A stretch of DNA of 64,000 bases, taken from CBDANW01 sp965197825. Its GTDB lineage: Bacteria > Acidobacteriota > Vicinamibacteria > Marinacidobacterales > DATDRI01. Below, in pieces: positions 1-8,436 of this stretch. The stretch spans positions 1,364,001-1,428,000 of the forward strand of contig CBDANW010000003.1 in NCBI GenBank assembly GCA_965197825.1, in the 5' to 3' direction. The position numbers were made by a program, and so were the translations under genes. Position 1 is the first letter of the stretch. Every line of letters begins with the position of its first letter. A model generated the notes under the pieces. That model had not been told where the DNA came from. It worked only from the letters and a program-made list of their open reading frames with translations, and searched no databases.

Positions 1-1266
1 GCTGCGAGATCCCGACGTTCGCCTGGGTCGGTCGGCAGACTGAAGAGCAACAGCTCTCCGCCGTCCGAGACCAGCTTCCAATCGCCGAGGCGCACCGCCA
101 TTTGATCCCGTCGAGGGACTCTCCAAAAGAGCTGCCGTTCGACGAGCGGTGTTTCGCCTTGGAGGATCGGCAGTAGATCGATTCCTTCGAGCTCGAGAGC
201 CGGAGGCACCGCAGTACCGGTTGCTGCCAGAATGGAGGCGGTCAGATCCATGGTGATCGCCACCTGCGACGAAGTCGTATCTGCTGGCAGATGGTCCGGC
301 CAGCGAAGGATCAGCGGCACCCGGATGCCGCCCTCCCAGACGGAGCCCTTCCGGTGGAAGAGCGGCCCTTGCCGCGACAGCCACTCGCCGCCGTTGTCGT
401 TCGTAAAGATGACGAGCGTGTTATCTACGATGCCTGAGCGATCGAGCGCTGCGAGTATCTCGCCGACGCCTTCATCCGCACGCTGCAGCATGCGCGCATA
501 GTCCTCGTGCGTCGGCGGAGGTTCCGAGTCCGGACCCTGCCAGAACCCGCTGGACACCGCGTCCGGCGAACGGTCCGGAGGTTGAAAGGGATAGTGAACG
601 GCGGTGTACGACACCTCGATGAAGAACGGGTTGGCCGCGTGTCGGGTGATGAAAGAAACGCTGCGATCGGTGACCTGATCCGTCATATAGCCCGGGGACT
701 CGATGAGCGTCTCGTTCTCCCACAAGTCCGGCTCGCCGCCTCGCCCCCGATGGGTGTAGTAGTCGACGGCGCTGCCCATCGTTCAAGAACTCATCGAAAC
801 CGTGAGCGTTCGGGCTGAACTCCGGCTCGAAACCGAGGTGCCATTTCCCCACCAGGCCGGTCACGTACCCGTTGGCTTTGAGAAGAGCTGGCAACGACAT
901 ATCGGTGACTGGCAGGCCGCGCGCCGCCCCCTCAGGCGGACGCCTGCCCACGGGGGCCTCGAGGCCGAAACGCTGCTGGTACCGGCCCGTGATCAGTGCA
1001 GCACGCGTAGGGGTGCAGGTTGCCGCGTTGGCGTAGTTGTCGGTCAGAAGCACACCTTCTTGCGCGAGCCGGTCGATATTGGGTGTTAGGTCATCCTGCG
1101 CCCCGTAGCTGCCCAGATCGGCCCACCCCATGTCGTCCATCATGATCAGGACCACGTTGACCTTCCGGTCTTCTGCTGGTTGCTCGGTCTGCGCGTGCGT
1201 CGCCCGAGGGCTGACGACAGAGGCCAGACAGCTCAGAGAGACGAACAGGCGAGTGTTAATTTGCAT
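1..1266 (-). pseudogene. Exported type I sulfatase (arylsulfatase), frameshifted and cut by the window edge
   Basis: Predicted periplasmic sulfate-ester hydrolase. The start at 1266 is preferred because GGAGGGG lies 8 nt upstream and the first ~26 residues form a Sec signal peptide ending near HAQ. The metal-binding MMDDMGW block and the CTPTR motif, whose Cys is normally matured to formylglycine, are both present, followed by GKWHLG. After HGFDEFLN (about position 785) the frame shifts; the other frame continues with normal sulfatase sequence (TNDNGG, GSVWEGGIRVP) to position 1. The 3' end lies outside the window. A single indel separates the halves, so this is either a pseudogene or a sequencing error. 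Family assignment is firm; the substrate is unknown. Confidence 0.85.
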
Positions 1267-1377
1267 GGCAGATACCCCTCCAGTTCTAACGCCGGACCCC
1301 CAACTCGTACCGCTCTCCATGAACGCTCGCGGAAATGCAGAACGAGCTCGCCGCGCTACTCGAAGGGACGGGCGCCA

Positions 1378-1630
1378 TTACCGAGTGAGTTCGGGAAACC
1401 GCTCTGGCGCGCGACGGTGTTGGGTCGCCTGCTCGTACGCGTAGGCGAGCTCGATGAGGCGACCCTCCGCATAAGGTCGTCCCAAGATCTGAAGTCCGGC
1501 GGGAAGGCCGTCGTACGAGTAGCCCATGGGCACGGTCACGGCGGGCATGCCCGTCGCCGGTGCGACCAGCTGGCTGTTGTCGCCTTTGTACTCTTCGCTC
1601 GGCCGGTCGATATGGGCAGGAGGATTCGTC
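1378..1630 (-). pseudogene. Amidase-signature family protein, C-terminal fragment
   Basis: Read on the minus strand this encodes a typical amidase tail: TGMPAVTVPMGYS, then GLPAGLQILGRPYAEG and a closing helix up to FPELTR and TAA at 1378. The family hydrolyses amide bonds with a Ser-Ser-Lys triad, but those residues lie in the missing N-terminal part. The gene is cut at about 1631, where the left terminus of an IS66-type element begins; the same element terminus occurs at 39449. The remainder of the amidase is not in the window, so an insertion was followed by deletion or rearrangement. Confidence 0.75.
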
Positions 1631-2146
1631 GTGTCCTTGCGGTACCAATGCGTGACCTTGCTAGGTGGGATCTGTAATCTGAGCGCAGAGATCCATCAAG
1701 GAGGTCAAATCGATGCGCTCGAGGAAAGCGGGACTTTCAGAGGTTGAGAAACAGTTCGAATCATGGAGGTCGAAGCCACACGGACGTTTGATCCCGGAGG
1801 AGTTGTGGAATGCGGCGGTGGGGCTGCTGGATCGGTATACGCCGAGCGCGATCTGCCGTCATCTCCGCTTGAATTCGGCGCGATTCAAGAAGGTCCGAAA
1901 GACTCATGGAGCGGTTGTGAGCGCCAAACGTCTCAAGGGAGGACAACGAAGGGTTTCTGGAGTAGGCTCCCTGAGCAAGAAACCTGGACGGAGTGGAACG
2001 GAGCAGGTGAGCGCGATAGCTCCGAGTCGGACTGCGTTCGTGGAGCTGGCGCATGGGATGGGCTTGTCGGGCGGCATGATGACGCCTCCGCTGAACTCGG
2101 TTCAGGGTGAAGGAACGATGTGCCGTCTGACGGTAGAGAGCGCATC
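1631..2146 (+). mobile_element. IS66-type element alpha, left terminus plus tnpA (516-bp fragment, copy 1)
   Basis: This 516-bp stretch is repeated in the same orientation at 39449-39964. Both copies start at GTGTCCTTGCGG and diverge from their neighbours there, so 1631 is probably the true left end of the element. It holds a leader, an AGGAGG-type ribosome site and the tnpA start at 1713. Beyond 2146 copy 1 joins an unrelated, oppositely oriented tnpC, whereas copy 2 continues into tnpB. Copy 1 is therefore a truncated remnant sitting against the amidase. Confidence 0.8.
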
Positions 2147-2174
2147 CATTATCGGCCGGCTGTGTTGTTGGTGA
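1713..2174 (+). pseudogene. IS66-type accessory protein TnpA (alpha), 3'-truncated
   Basis: The ORF starts MRSRKAGLSEVEKQ and is identical to the first part of the 179-residue ORF at 39531-40070. That second ORF is followed by a recognisable IS66 TnpB with ATGA overlap, and this position is the basis for calling it TnpA. In this copy the last residues (after position 2146) come from the antisense strand of the neighbouring tnpC, so the reading frame is chimeric. The protein itself has no motif I recognise beyond a basic, helical character. Confidence 0.6.
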
Positions 2175-3236
2175 TAGGCAAGTCGCTCATCGGGGTCCAT
2201 GCCGCGTGTGTCGTCGTTGCGGTAGATGGCTGCGATGTCCTCGAGCACCCGGTCACAGTGCTCAGGAAAGGCGGGCTCGGCTTCGATGAAGTAGCGGCGT
2301 GCATGCACCATACACTTGGCAGTGATCCGCAGCGGTGAACGCGGCGCCATCGAAGAGGCGTCGGCCATATGGATGACCTTGCTTGCCTGGACCGTGCGCT
2401 GATTCAACAGCTGGTCCATGTTCTCGCCCGCATGACGTCGTCCGCTCGCGTACAGAACGATCGGAGCAAGCGTTTTGTCCAAGCCACGGGCAACAATGCC
2501 CGTGGTGAAGATGCCCGTTCGCTCGCCTTGAGCTAAAGTCTCGTTCTCCGCCATCAATGTGAGAATCCGAACTCCGGTGTCGTCACTGTGAACCAGAGGC
2601 CGGTTCGCGGCGAGTGTTTCCATGTGGCGAAAAACCGGCAACACGGCGTTGGCCATTGCTTCGGCGCGTTCGAACTGCGTGGAGGCCCCCGCCCACTTCT
2701 GCCACTGCGCCAGGCGGTGATGAGGCATGCCCATGGCGTAGCGCAATACCGAAACGACCGCATCCACACTCGGATGGTACTTGCTTGCTCCAGCCTGAGG
2801 CGGAAGCGGCGCGGTGAACGTCTTCTGGCAACCTGCGCATCGCAGCATCTGGCGTTCGTATACCGTCGCCTGGATCGGGGGCTGAGCTTTCAGCTCCACA
2901 TCCTTTCTCGGAGCTTGGGTGTCATAGAGCTTGCCTTGGCACAGAGGCTCGGGGTATGGGCCGCCCGCTTTCACTTCGCCATGGCTCACCGTCTCCCGTT
3001 TGGCGCCTGTGTAGTCCTTGGCCCCATTACGGCCATGACACTTTCTCTTTCCTTTCCTTTTCAGCTTCTTTCCGTTTCGCGCGACGTTCCGTCGTCGGCG
3101 TGCTCACGCCTCGACGATAGCGGCATCGTAGAACGTGGCGAACTGTCTCGAGCAGAACCGGGCAAGCTTCCTCGGGAAGCTCTCCTCTCGATAGACGCTC
3201 TTCCAGGTGGAGCAGCTCAGCCCGCTCGACCTTCAT
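2147..3236 (-). pseudogene. IS66-type transposase TnpC (beta), 3'-truncated and frameshifted
   Basis: DDE-type transposase remnant. The N-terminal piece starts about 3236 (MKVERAELLHLEERL); a frameshift in an A/G-rich run near 3045 separates it from the main frame. The zinc-finger region (CAGCQKTF) is followed by RYAMGMPHHRLAQWQ and by the LVHSDDTGVRIL segment that carries the first catalytic Asp of IS66 TnpC. The 3' end is cut at 2146, where IS66-alpha begins in opposite orientation. The 5' part recurs on the plus strand at 39153-39448. The gene overlaps the end of the DUF4338 gene just upstream, suggesting one transcriptional unit in the intact element. Confidence 0.75.
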
Positions 3237-3660
3237 CCACAACCCCGAGCTCGCGGCGAAACTCACGCACCAGCGGATATACCAGGCACCGTTTCACCGG
3301 CTTCGCCTCTTTGTTGTGTCGGTCCATACGGCCACGCCCAGTAGTCGATCCCACGTCCATCCAGTTCGCCGCCAGGTAGCACGTCCCCTCGTTACGCTCC
3401 CTCTCCACAAACGTCTCGAGCAACACCGGCCTCACACCGTACGCTTCCTCCCAATCATCCACCACCACTCGGGCTGCCAGCGACAGCACGTGACTCGCGA
3501 GGCCTTTGATGGAAAACCACGGCAGGATCAGGAACCGACTGTTGTTTACCACCCGCCGAAGGTTCTTTTGCCGCGTCGCGTCATCCCAACCGATGAAGCC
3601 GTCACGAGACCGAAGACGACGCGCTGACGACGAGAACTGCACGCACCCACTCAGCTCACG
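3217..3660 (-). pseudogene. DUF4338 (DruA-like) protein, C-terminal fragment
   Basis: The conserved part (CVQFSSSARRLRSRDGFIGW, then VNNSRFLILPW and a TGRGRMDRHNK tail) matches the longer ORF at 38200, which I recognise as DUF4338. That family includes DruA of the Druantia defence locus but is also common as a stand-alone, multi-copy gene. The N-terminal half is missing: similarity to the other copy stops exactly at 3660, where the reading enters an unrelated broken gene. Unlike the 38200 copy, this one keeps the C-terminal ~55 residues. It lies immediately upstream of tnpC, consistent with being cargo or an accessory gene of the transposon. Confidence 0.7.
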
Positions 3661-4859
3661 GTGGGCTGGAAAGCGTCACATCCGGTGTGAAGAGACCTCG
3701 ATCGATGTCGGATTGGTTGACCAGCGCACCGGCGATCATGCCCAACTCCACCGGGTTTCCCTCTTGGTCTTTGGAGGGCACTGATGGCCTTGAGGAAGCT
3801 GTAGTGCCGCCCGTACGGCCCGTCTACACCGAAGATGCCGGTGAAGAACTCGGGTTCCTGTCCCTCTAGATCGAAGAGTCGCGCGGCGGGACACAAGAAG
3901 TCCTCCGCCAGACGACGAGTGTCCGCTTCGGTGAAAACGTAAACGTCGAGAGCACTCGTGTCATTCGCTTGCGCCAAGGCACCCTGGACGTACTCGCGCG
4001 CTACCGATTCCAAGCCCGGGTGGGTCACGCTCACGGAAAGCGCCACCGAAAGGCGATCGGTTGGGCCTGCCGCCCGGCGTTTCTTCTCGAAGCGAAGCAT
4101 CTCGGACATGCCTCGCAAACCGTAAAGGATCTCGTTTCTCTCCGGTGCCACGCCGATCTGCACTGGATGGTCGTACCAGTATTTCTGCTCGCCCGAATCG
4201 ATCGACTCGAGCCTCCGGAGAAAACCCGGCTCGAGATGGAGGTCTCCCGGAGAAGTGTCGGGATCGTGGACGGTAAGAAGCACGTTCGATGTCCAGAGCA
4301 GGTCGCGAGCCGGATGCTCGACCGGCGCGGAGCACAACGACTCGATATCCACCGTCCGTCGTCGCCTGAGCTCCAGGATCCTTGGTTCCCAGTCTTCCAC
4401 GACCCCCACGGCGTCTGGGAGGAAAACCTCCCAGAAATGCCGGATGAGCTTCGCGTGTGTGGCGGGCGACCGTGCTCTTGACGCCTCGAGCGCCGTGGCG
4501 AGATCCGACAGGCGCGTGCGCAGATCGTGCTCGCGCCCAAGGGCATCGGCAACCTCGATCTCGACGATGTCCGCCCCCCTCTCGAAAAGCCACGCGATCT
4601 CACACCATTTGGGATCTCGTGCCCACTGTTCGAGCTCGCGCGCCGAGCGCTCGCGTGCTGGTGAATGGGGTTCCGAGCCAACCAGCTCGAGAAACGCCCG
4701 GCACATTCTCTTCGGGTTCTTCGGGCCTCTTTCGTCCGGCACCGGTAAGGCGCCGGCAACTAGGTCAAGGAGAAACCGCACAAGCGCTTCGGAAAAGGTC
4801 CACCGCGATTCCCTAGTAGGCCGCCGCGTAGCAATCGCGCCTCGGGTCCGCACCCGCAA
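3661..4859 (-). pseudogene. Unrecognised protein, 3' end lost to transposon, internal frameshift
   Basis: I do not recognise this family. About 360 residues can be read: an acidic/basic helical N-terminal region, an ELRRRRTVD segment, then a segment with LSVALSVSVTHPG, DVYVFTEADTR and GPYGRHYSFLKAISAL that looks like an alpha/beta domain. At about 3778 the frame shifts; the other frame gives KDQEGNPVELGMIAGALVNQ before the transposon junction at 3660. The start is uncertain: the ORF extends 46 bases into the end of ggt, and a GTG at 4781 is an alternative. It follows ggt on the same strand, so co-transcription is possible. No ribosome site settles the start. Confidence 0.45.
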
Positions 4860-6630
4860 TGCGCGTTCCCGTTGCGGGATCGATCATCACCGCCGTGGCG
4901 CAACCGGAAAGGGAGCGCGACGGCACGAGTCGCACATCGTGGCCACGCGCTCGCAGCGTCCTAATCACCGCACTGCCCACGTCCTCCTCGACGTCCAGCC
5001 GGTTGAGGTCCAGCGGGTGCGGCCAGAACGACTCGTACAAGTGGAACGTTCGCACACGCGGCCATTCGATGGCTTCGTGGAGGTTGGGGTACCAGGCGTC
5101 CCAGAACTCGACGATGCTCAACAGAGTTTGAACGATCGTCTGCTCCTGATTGTCACCACCCGGTGTCCCGATGGCGAGGAACGGCTCGCCGTCCTTGAAG
5201 ACGATGCTCGGGGTGAGCGTGTAGCGCGGGCGCGATCTCGGCCGTAGCTGCAAGGCGCGCGTCGGGTCGAGCCAGAACTGCTCACCCCGAACGCTCATGC
5301 CAACGCCGGTGCCGCCGAGTATCACCGCGCCCTCGGTCCAACCACCGCTCGGGGTGGCGTCGAAAATGTTGCCGTCGCGATCGATGATGGCGATGTGGGT
5401 GGTGTCCTTCAGACTCGCCACTTCGAGGGTCGATGCATCGAATGCGGACGCTCCGCCTTCGCCGCCCGCCACCCAGAACGGCCACTCGTTGACCTCGGGA
5501 TCGAAGGGGAGCGGATCGCCGGCGCGAAGGACCGCAGACGCCCGGGACATATCGATCTGGCCCGCGCGTTTGCGTGCGTATTCCTTAGAGAGAAGGCCCT
5601 GGCCAGGGATTTTGACGAAGTCGGGATCCGCAAAGTAGGTATCTCTGTCCGCGTAGGCGAGCTTCATGATCTCGACGAGCACGTGCAAGTAGTCGGCACT
5701 ATGGTGACCCATGGCGGCAAGATCGAATGTCTCCAGGATGTTCAGCATCATCAGCAAGGACGGCCCCTGGCTGTTGAACGATTGCTTGTAGATGGTGTAA
5801 CCCCGGTAGGTCGTCGATGTCGGCTCTTCGATGCGGGCGAAGAACTCCGAGAAATCCTCGAGCACGAAGGGCGCACCGTGCTCTTGGAGAAAGGAGACCA
5901 TTTCTTGGGCGATGTCTCCCTTGTAGAAGCGATCGCGAGCGGCTACGATGCCCGCTTCCCGTCCACTCCCCTTCGCCGCTCGTTCGGCTTCGACCACCCG
6001 GGACAGCGTGCGTGCCAAACCGGGAAAGGCGATCGTCTCGCCCGCTTTGTAAAGTGATCCATCCGGCTTGAGCCAGTAACGCTCGTTGTCGGGCCACTCG
6101 TGAATAAAGTCTAGCTCCTTCTCGATCTCGAGGGCGGTGAGGTCACGTAGCGGAAATCCGTCCCGGGCGTACTCGATTGCCCGGGCCGACACGTCTTCGA
6201 AGTTCATCGTGCCCCACTTCTCGAGCACGGTCAGCGCGGCGTGGATCGCTCCGGGAACCACGGTGGGATCCGGCCCCTTCCCTTCTAAAGTCTTGTCTCG
6301 CTCGGTGTACCAGTCAATGGTCGCCGCTTTGGCCGCCCAGCCCTGGCCGGCGATCGAGGTCACCTTGCCTTCCTCTTTCGGATAGACGAGCACCAGACCT
6401 TCGTCCCCCAGGCCGTACAGGTCTTGCTCGATGACTCCGCCGACGAGAAGGGCGGCCACACCCGCGTCGAAGGCGTTGCTGCCGCGCTGCAGGATTTCCA
6501 TGGCGGCCGAGGTCGTAAGTGGATGACCCGCCGAGACGCCGCCGTTTCGTCCAGCGACCGCCGGCCGCTCGGCAGCAAGTGCAGAGCTCGTGAAAAACAA
6601 GATAAGAGCGAAATTGGAAAGACGTCGCAT
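4813..6630 (-). CDS. ggt: Gamma-glutamyltransferase (gamma-glutamyltranspeptidase)
   Basis: 605-residue precursor of the N-terminal-nucleophile hydrolase that cleaves gamma-glutamyl bonds (for example in glutathione) in the periplasm. A Sec signal peptide (MRRLSNFALILFFTSSALAA) is followed by NGGVSAGHPLTTSAAMEILQ, typical of the large subunit. The autocleavage site and nucleophile is the Thr of KDTTH near residue 409, and the small subunit carries the conserved TPGGDNQ and LHEAIEWPR blocks. ATG at 6630 is preferred over the GTG at 6639 because AAAGGGG lies 8 nt upstream of it. The frame is intact. An unrecognised gene overlaps or abuts its 3' end. Confidence 0.92.
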   Translation of the reverse strand: MRRLSNFALILFFTSSALAAERPAVAGRNGGVSAGHPLTTSAAMEILQRGSNAFDAGVAALLVGGVIEQDLYGLGDEGLVLVYPKEEGKVTSIAGQGWAAKAATIDWYTERDKTLEGKGPDPTVVPGAIHAALTVLEKWGTMNFEDVSARAIEYARDGFPLRDLTALEIEKELDFIHEWPDNERYWLKPDGSLYKAGETIAFPGLARTLSRVVEAERAAKGSGREAGIVAARDRFYKGDIAQEMVSFLQEHGAPFVLEDFSEFFARIEEPTSTTYRGYTIYKQSFNSQGPSLLMMLNILETFDLAAMGHHSADYLHVLVEIMKLAYADRDTYFADPDFVKIPGQGLLSKEYARKRAGQIDMSRASAVLRAGDPLPFDPEVNEWPFWVAGGEGGASAFDASTLEVASLKDTTHIAIIDRDGNIFDATPSGGWTEGAVILGGTGVGMSVRGEQFWLDPTRALQLRPRSRPRYTLTPSIVFKDGEPFLAIGTPGGDNQEQTIVQTLLSIVEFWDAWYPNLHEAIEWPRVRTFHLYESFWPHPLDLNRLDVEEDVGSAVIRTLRARGHDVRLVPSRSLSGCATAVMIDPATGTRIAGADPRRDCYAAAY

Positions 6631-6656
6631 TGGGACCACCCCTTTCTTGGCCTCTC

Positions 6657-6687
6657 TTGACCTTCCTCAGCGGGCGGATTATATAAT
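6657..6687 (+). promoter_or_regulatory. Candidate sigma70-type promoter
   Basis: TTGACC at 6657-6662 and a perfect TATAAT at 6682-6687, separated by 19 bp, lie in the divergent gap between ggt and the small membrane-protein gene. The spacing is longer than the optimal 17 bp. If used, transcription would start around 6694, making the downstream ATG at 6698 almost leaderless. Confidence 0.4.
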
Positions 6688-6697
6688 GACAGCTCCT

Positions 6698-6967
6698 ATG
6701 TCGGGTTGGATAAGGTTCTTCGGCCTCCTGGCCTTCCTAGGTGTCATCGTCTACGTCGTGATGTCCTCGTTCGGCCTCAGCCAGGAGAGCTGTGAGGTCT
6801 GCATGGTGTTCGAGGGTCGAGAGTCCTGTCGCACGGCACGGGCCCCCTCTCGCGAGGAGGCCATCCAGGCCGCTCGCAACAACGCGTGCGCCCGCCTTAC
6901 CAACAGTAGGGCGGAGAGCATTCGCTGCGGCGGGGCCCAGCCCGCGAGCATTAGTTGCTCCGAATAG
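6698..6967 (+). CDS. Small single-pass membrane protein with Cys-rich exported domain
   Basis: 89 residues: a hydrophobic N-terminal segment (FFGLLAFLGVIVYVVMSSFG) followed by an exported domain with CEVCMVF, a Cys after RES, NNACARL, IRCGG and a final ISCSE. The six cysteines suggest disulfides rather than a metal site. Another in-frame ATG lies at 6686, but it overlaps the -10 box, so 6698 was chosen; neither has a good Shine-Dalgarno sequence. Family not recognised. It is transcribed divergently from ggt. Confidence 0.6.
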   Translation: MSGWIRFFGLLAFLGVIVYVVMSSFGLSQESCEVCMVFEGRESCRTARAPSREEAIQAARNNACARLTNSRAESIRCGGAQPASISCSE

Positions 6968-6982
6968 CCGGTAGGGTATAAT
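6955..6982 (+). promoter_or_regulatory. Candidate promoter of the FmdB-like remnant
   Basis: TTGCTC at 6955-6960 and TATAAT at 6977-6982 with a 16-bp spacer precede a strong AGGAGGG ribosome site and an ATG at 7016. Good promoter, ribosome site and start are present although the gene itself is gone. Confidence 0.4.
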
Positions 6983-7015
6983 GCCGGCCTAATCCATCCC
7001 GGATAGGAGGGACCC

Positions 7016-7036
7016 ATGCCCACCTACGACCTGGGT
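7016..7036 (+). pseudogene. First codons of a probable FmdB-type zinc-ribbon gene
   Basis: AGGAGGGACCC followed by ATG and codons for MPTYDLG resembles the start of small FmdB-family regulatory zinc-ribbon proteins, which usually begin MPTYDY. The similarity stops after about five codons, where a perfect hairpin starts, and the ORF ends after 21 codons. The call rests on very few residues plus the intact expression signals. Confidence 0.35.
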
Positions 7037-7068
7037 AGTGGGGTCTTTTTTCAAAAGACCCCACTACC
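7034..7068. repeat. Perfect 16-bp hairpin with 3-nt loop
   Basis: GGTAGTGGGGTCTTTT (7034-7049) is the exact reverse complement of 7053-7068, with a TTC loop. No T-tract follows on either strand, so it is not a standard terminator. It sits exactly where the FmdB-like start ends and may be two fused element ends or a palindromic repeat. Confidence 0.7.
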
Positions 7069-7174
7069 ACAACCCGAGTGAAGTGGACACCGCCGAGCAC
7101 CGGTTGCACACCGTCAAATCCAAGGAACCTCCCAAATCTCCCAAATCTCCCCAGATCGAGATCGACACGTGCTG

Positions 7175-7432
7175 CTACAAACAATCGGGGGACGAGGCGG
7201 TCTGGTGGACGTCGAGATCCAACGCACCCGTTTCCAGCACGATGATCGCTTGTTGCTTTGTACCGATGGCTTAACCGACATGGTGCACGACTCGAAGATC
7301 ACCGAAGTACTCGGGCGCGAGACGTCTTCTCAGGAAGCGTGCGAGGCCCTTCGGGATCTCGCCTTAGAGGCCGGAGGCCGAGACAACGTCACGGCGGTGC
7401 TCGGTCACTTGAGCTTTTCGGAAGCGGGTTAG
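7175..7432 (+). pseudogene. PP2C-type serine/threonine phosphatase, C-terminal fragment
   Basis: Encodes TIGGRGGLVDVEIQ, DRLLLCTDGLTDMV and GGRDNVTAVL, ending at TAG. These are the last two conserved blocks of bacterial PP2C/SpoIIE-type phosphatases, where the Asp in CTDGLTD and the Asp in GGRDN bind the metals. The N-terminal metal-binding half is missing; upstream there is only unassigned sequence back to the hairpin at 7068. It is not functional as it stands. Confidence 0.7.
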
Positions 7433-7491
7433 CAGTTCCGTTCGATCAATACGCCTGACGGGGAATTTACGGAGCCACGACCGCTCCACGC

Positions 7492-7504
7492 CTAGTGTCC
7501 CGTC
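7492..7504. repeat. Transposon-end-like repeat CTAGTGTCCCGTC
   Basis: The same 13-mer occurs at 20303-20315 and at the left end of the MITE at 35486; inverted partial copies (GACACTAG) lie at 10893-10900 and 35644-35651. It is likely the terminus of a family of TA/CTAG-targeting elements. Confidence 0.6.
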
Positions 7505-7536
7505 CTGGATTCTAACAAGTTTGCGAGCTTCGGGCG

Positions 7537-8340
7537 CTACAGCTTGGCCCCACAGTCCTTGCAGAACATCGCGCCCTTCTCGTGCTCCTCGCTAGCGCAG
7601 CTCGGACACACCTGCGTGGTGAGCGGGCGTCTCGAGGCGGCGGACATCTCGACGCTCACGATGCCCGTCGGCACGGCGATGATCCCGTAGCCCAGGATCA
7701 TGATAGCCGCCGCGAGAAACTTCCCGGGGACTGTTTGAGGTGAAATGTCTCCGTAGCCCACGGTCGTCATCGTCACGATGGCCCAGTACATCGCCTGCGG
7801 GATACTGGTGAAACCGCTTTCTTCACCCTCGATGAAATACATGAGGGCGCCGACGATCAGGACCACCGTTATTACCGCGCCGAGGAAGACGATGATCTTG
7901 CGGGCGCTCGCCCGGAGCGCGACGCGGAGTTGTCTTGCCTCTCCCACGAACTGGACGAGCTTCAAGACGCGGAAGATCCGGAGAAGCCGGAGCGCGCGGA
8001 TCACCAAGAGAGATTGAGCTCCCACGAAAACGAGACTCAGGTAAGTGGGAAGGATGGCGAGGAGATCGATGACACCGAAGAAGCTGAACGCGTATCCGAG
8101 TGGCCTTCTTACGCAGTAGAGTCGGAGAAGATACTCTATCGTGAAGAGGATGGTGACGAGCCACTCGAACGCACGAAGCACCGCTCCGTAGTTCTGACGA
8201 ATGGGAGCCACGCTCTCCAGCACCACGGCGAGAACGCTCGCCAGGATGGCGACGAGGAGAGCGACGTCGAAGGCCTTGCCCGCGGGGGTATCGGCCTCGA
8301 AGATGATCTCGTGGAGCTTGGCGCGATTAGTGAATCGCAC
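7537..8340 (-). CDS. Voltage-gated-type potassium channel with C-terminal zinc ribbon
   Basis: 267-residue inner-membrane K+ channel of the six-helix Kv type. An S4-like segment (VIRALRLLRIFRVLK) has Arg at every third position, and the pore loop carries the selectivity filter TTVGYGD near residue 198, followed by the inner helix. The C-terminus is a zinc ribbon (CPSC...CKDC) instead of a long cytoplasmic domain. The GTG start at 8340 has GAGG 6 nt upstream. The preceding hairpin (8352-8397) ends the upstream hydrolase gene, so the channel probably has its own promoter or relies on read-through. Frame intact. Confidence 0.88.
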   Translation of the reverse strand: MRFTNRAKLHEIIFEADTPAGKAFDVALLVAILASVLAVVLESVAPIRQNYGAVLRAFEWLVTILFTIEYLLRLYCVRRPLGYAFSFFGVIDLLAILPTYLSLVFVGAQSLLVIRALRLLRIFRVLKLVQFVGEARQLRVALRASARKIIVFLGAVITVVLIVGALMYFIEGEESGFTSIPQAMYWAIVTMTTVGYGDISPQTVPGKFLAAAIMILGYGIIAVPTGIVSVEMSAASRRPLTTQVCPSCASEEHEKGAMFCKDCGAKL

Positions 8341-8351
8341 GGGTGCCTCGA

Positions 8352-8397
8352 GAAAAGAAAGGGCCGCCGGCTAACTGGATCTAAACCCAGAGCCGGC
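8352..8397 (-). terminator. Rho-independent terminator after the dienelactone hydrolase gene
   Basis: On the minus strand AGCCGGC pairs with its complement across an inner CTGG/CCAG stem, followed by CCCTTTCTTTTCT. It lies about 40 nt past the hydrolase stop codon and before the channel gene. Confidence 0.55.
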
Positions 8398-8436
8398 AGC
8401 CCGGTGTTCTCTTTCAGGTTGCCGTGTTCGCGTATC

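Noticed and set aside
7034..7068. Rho-independent terminator
   Set aside because: The stem is perfect, but no T-tract follows on either strand; the T run is inside the stem.
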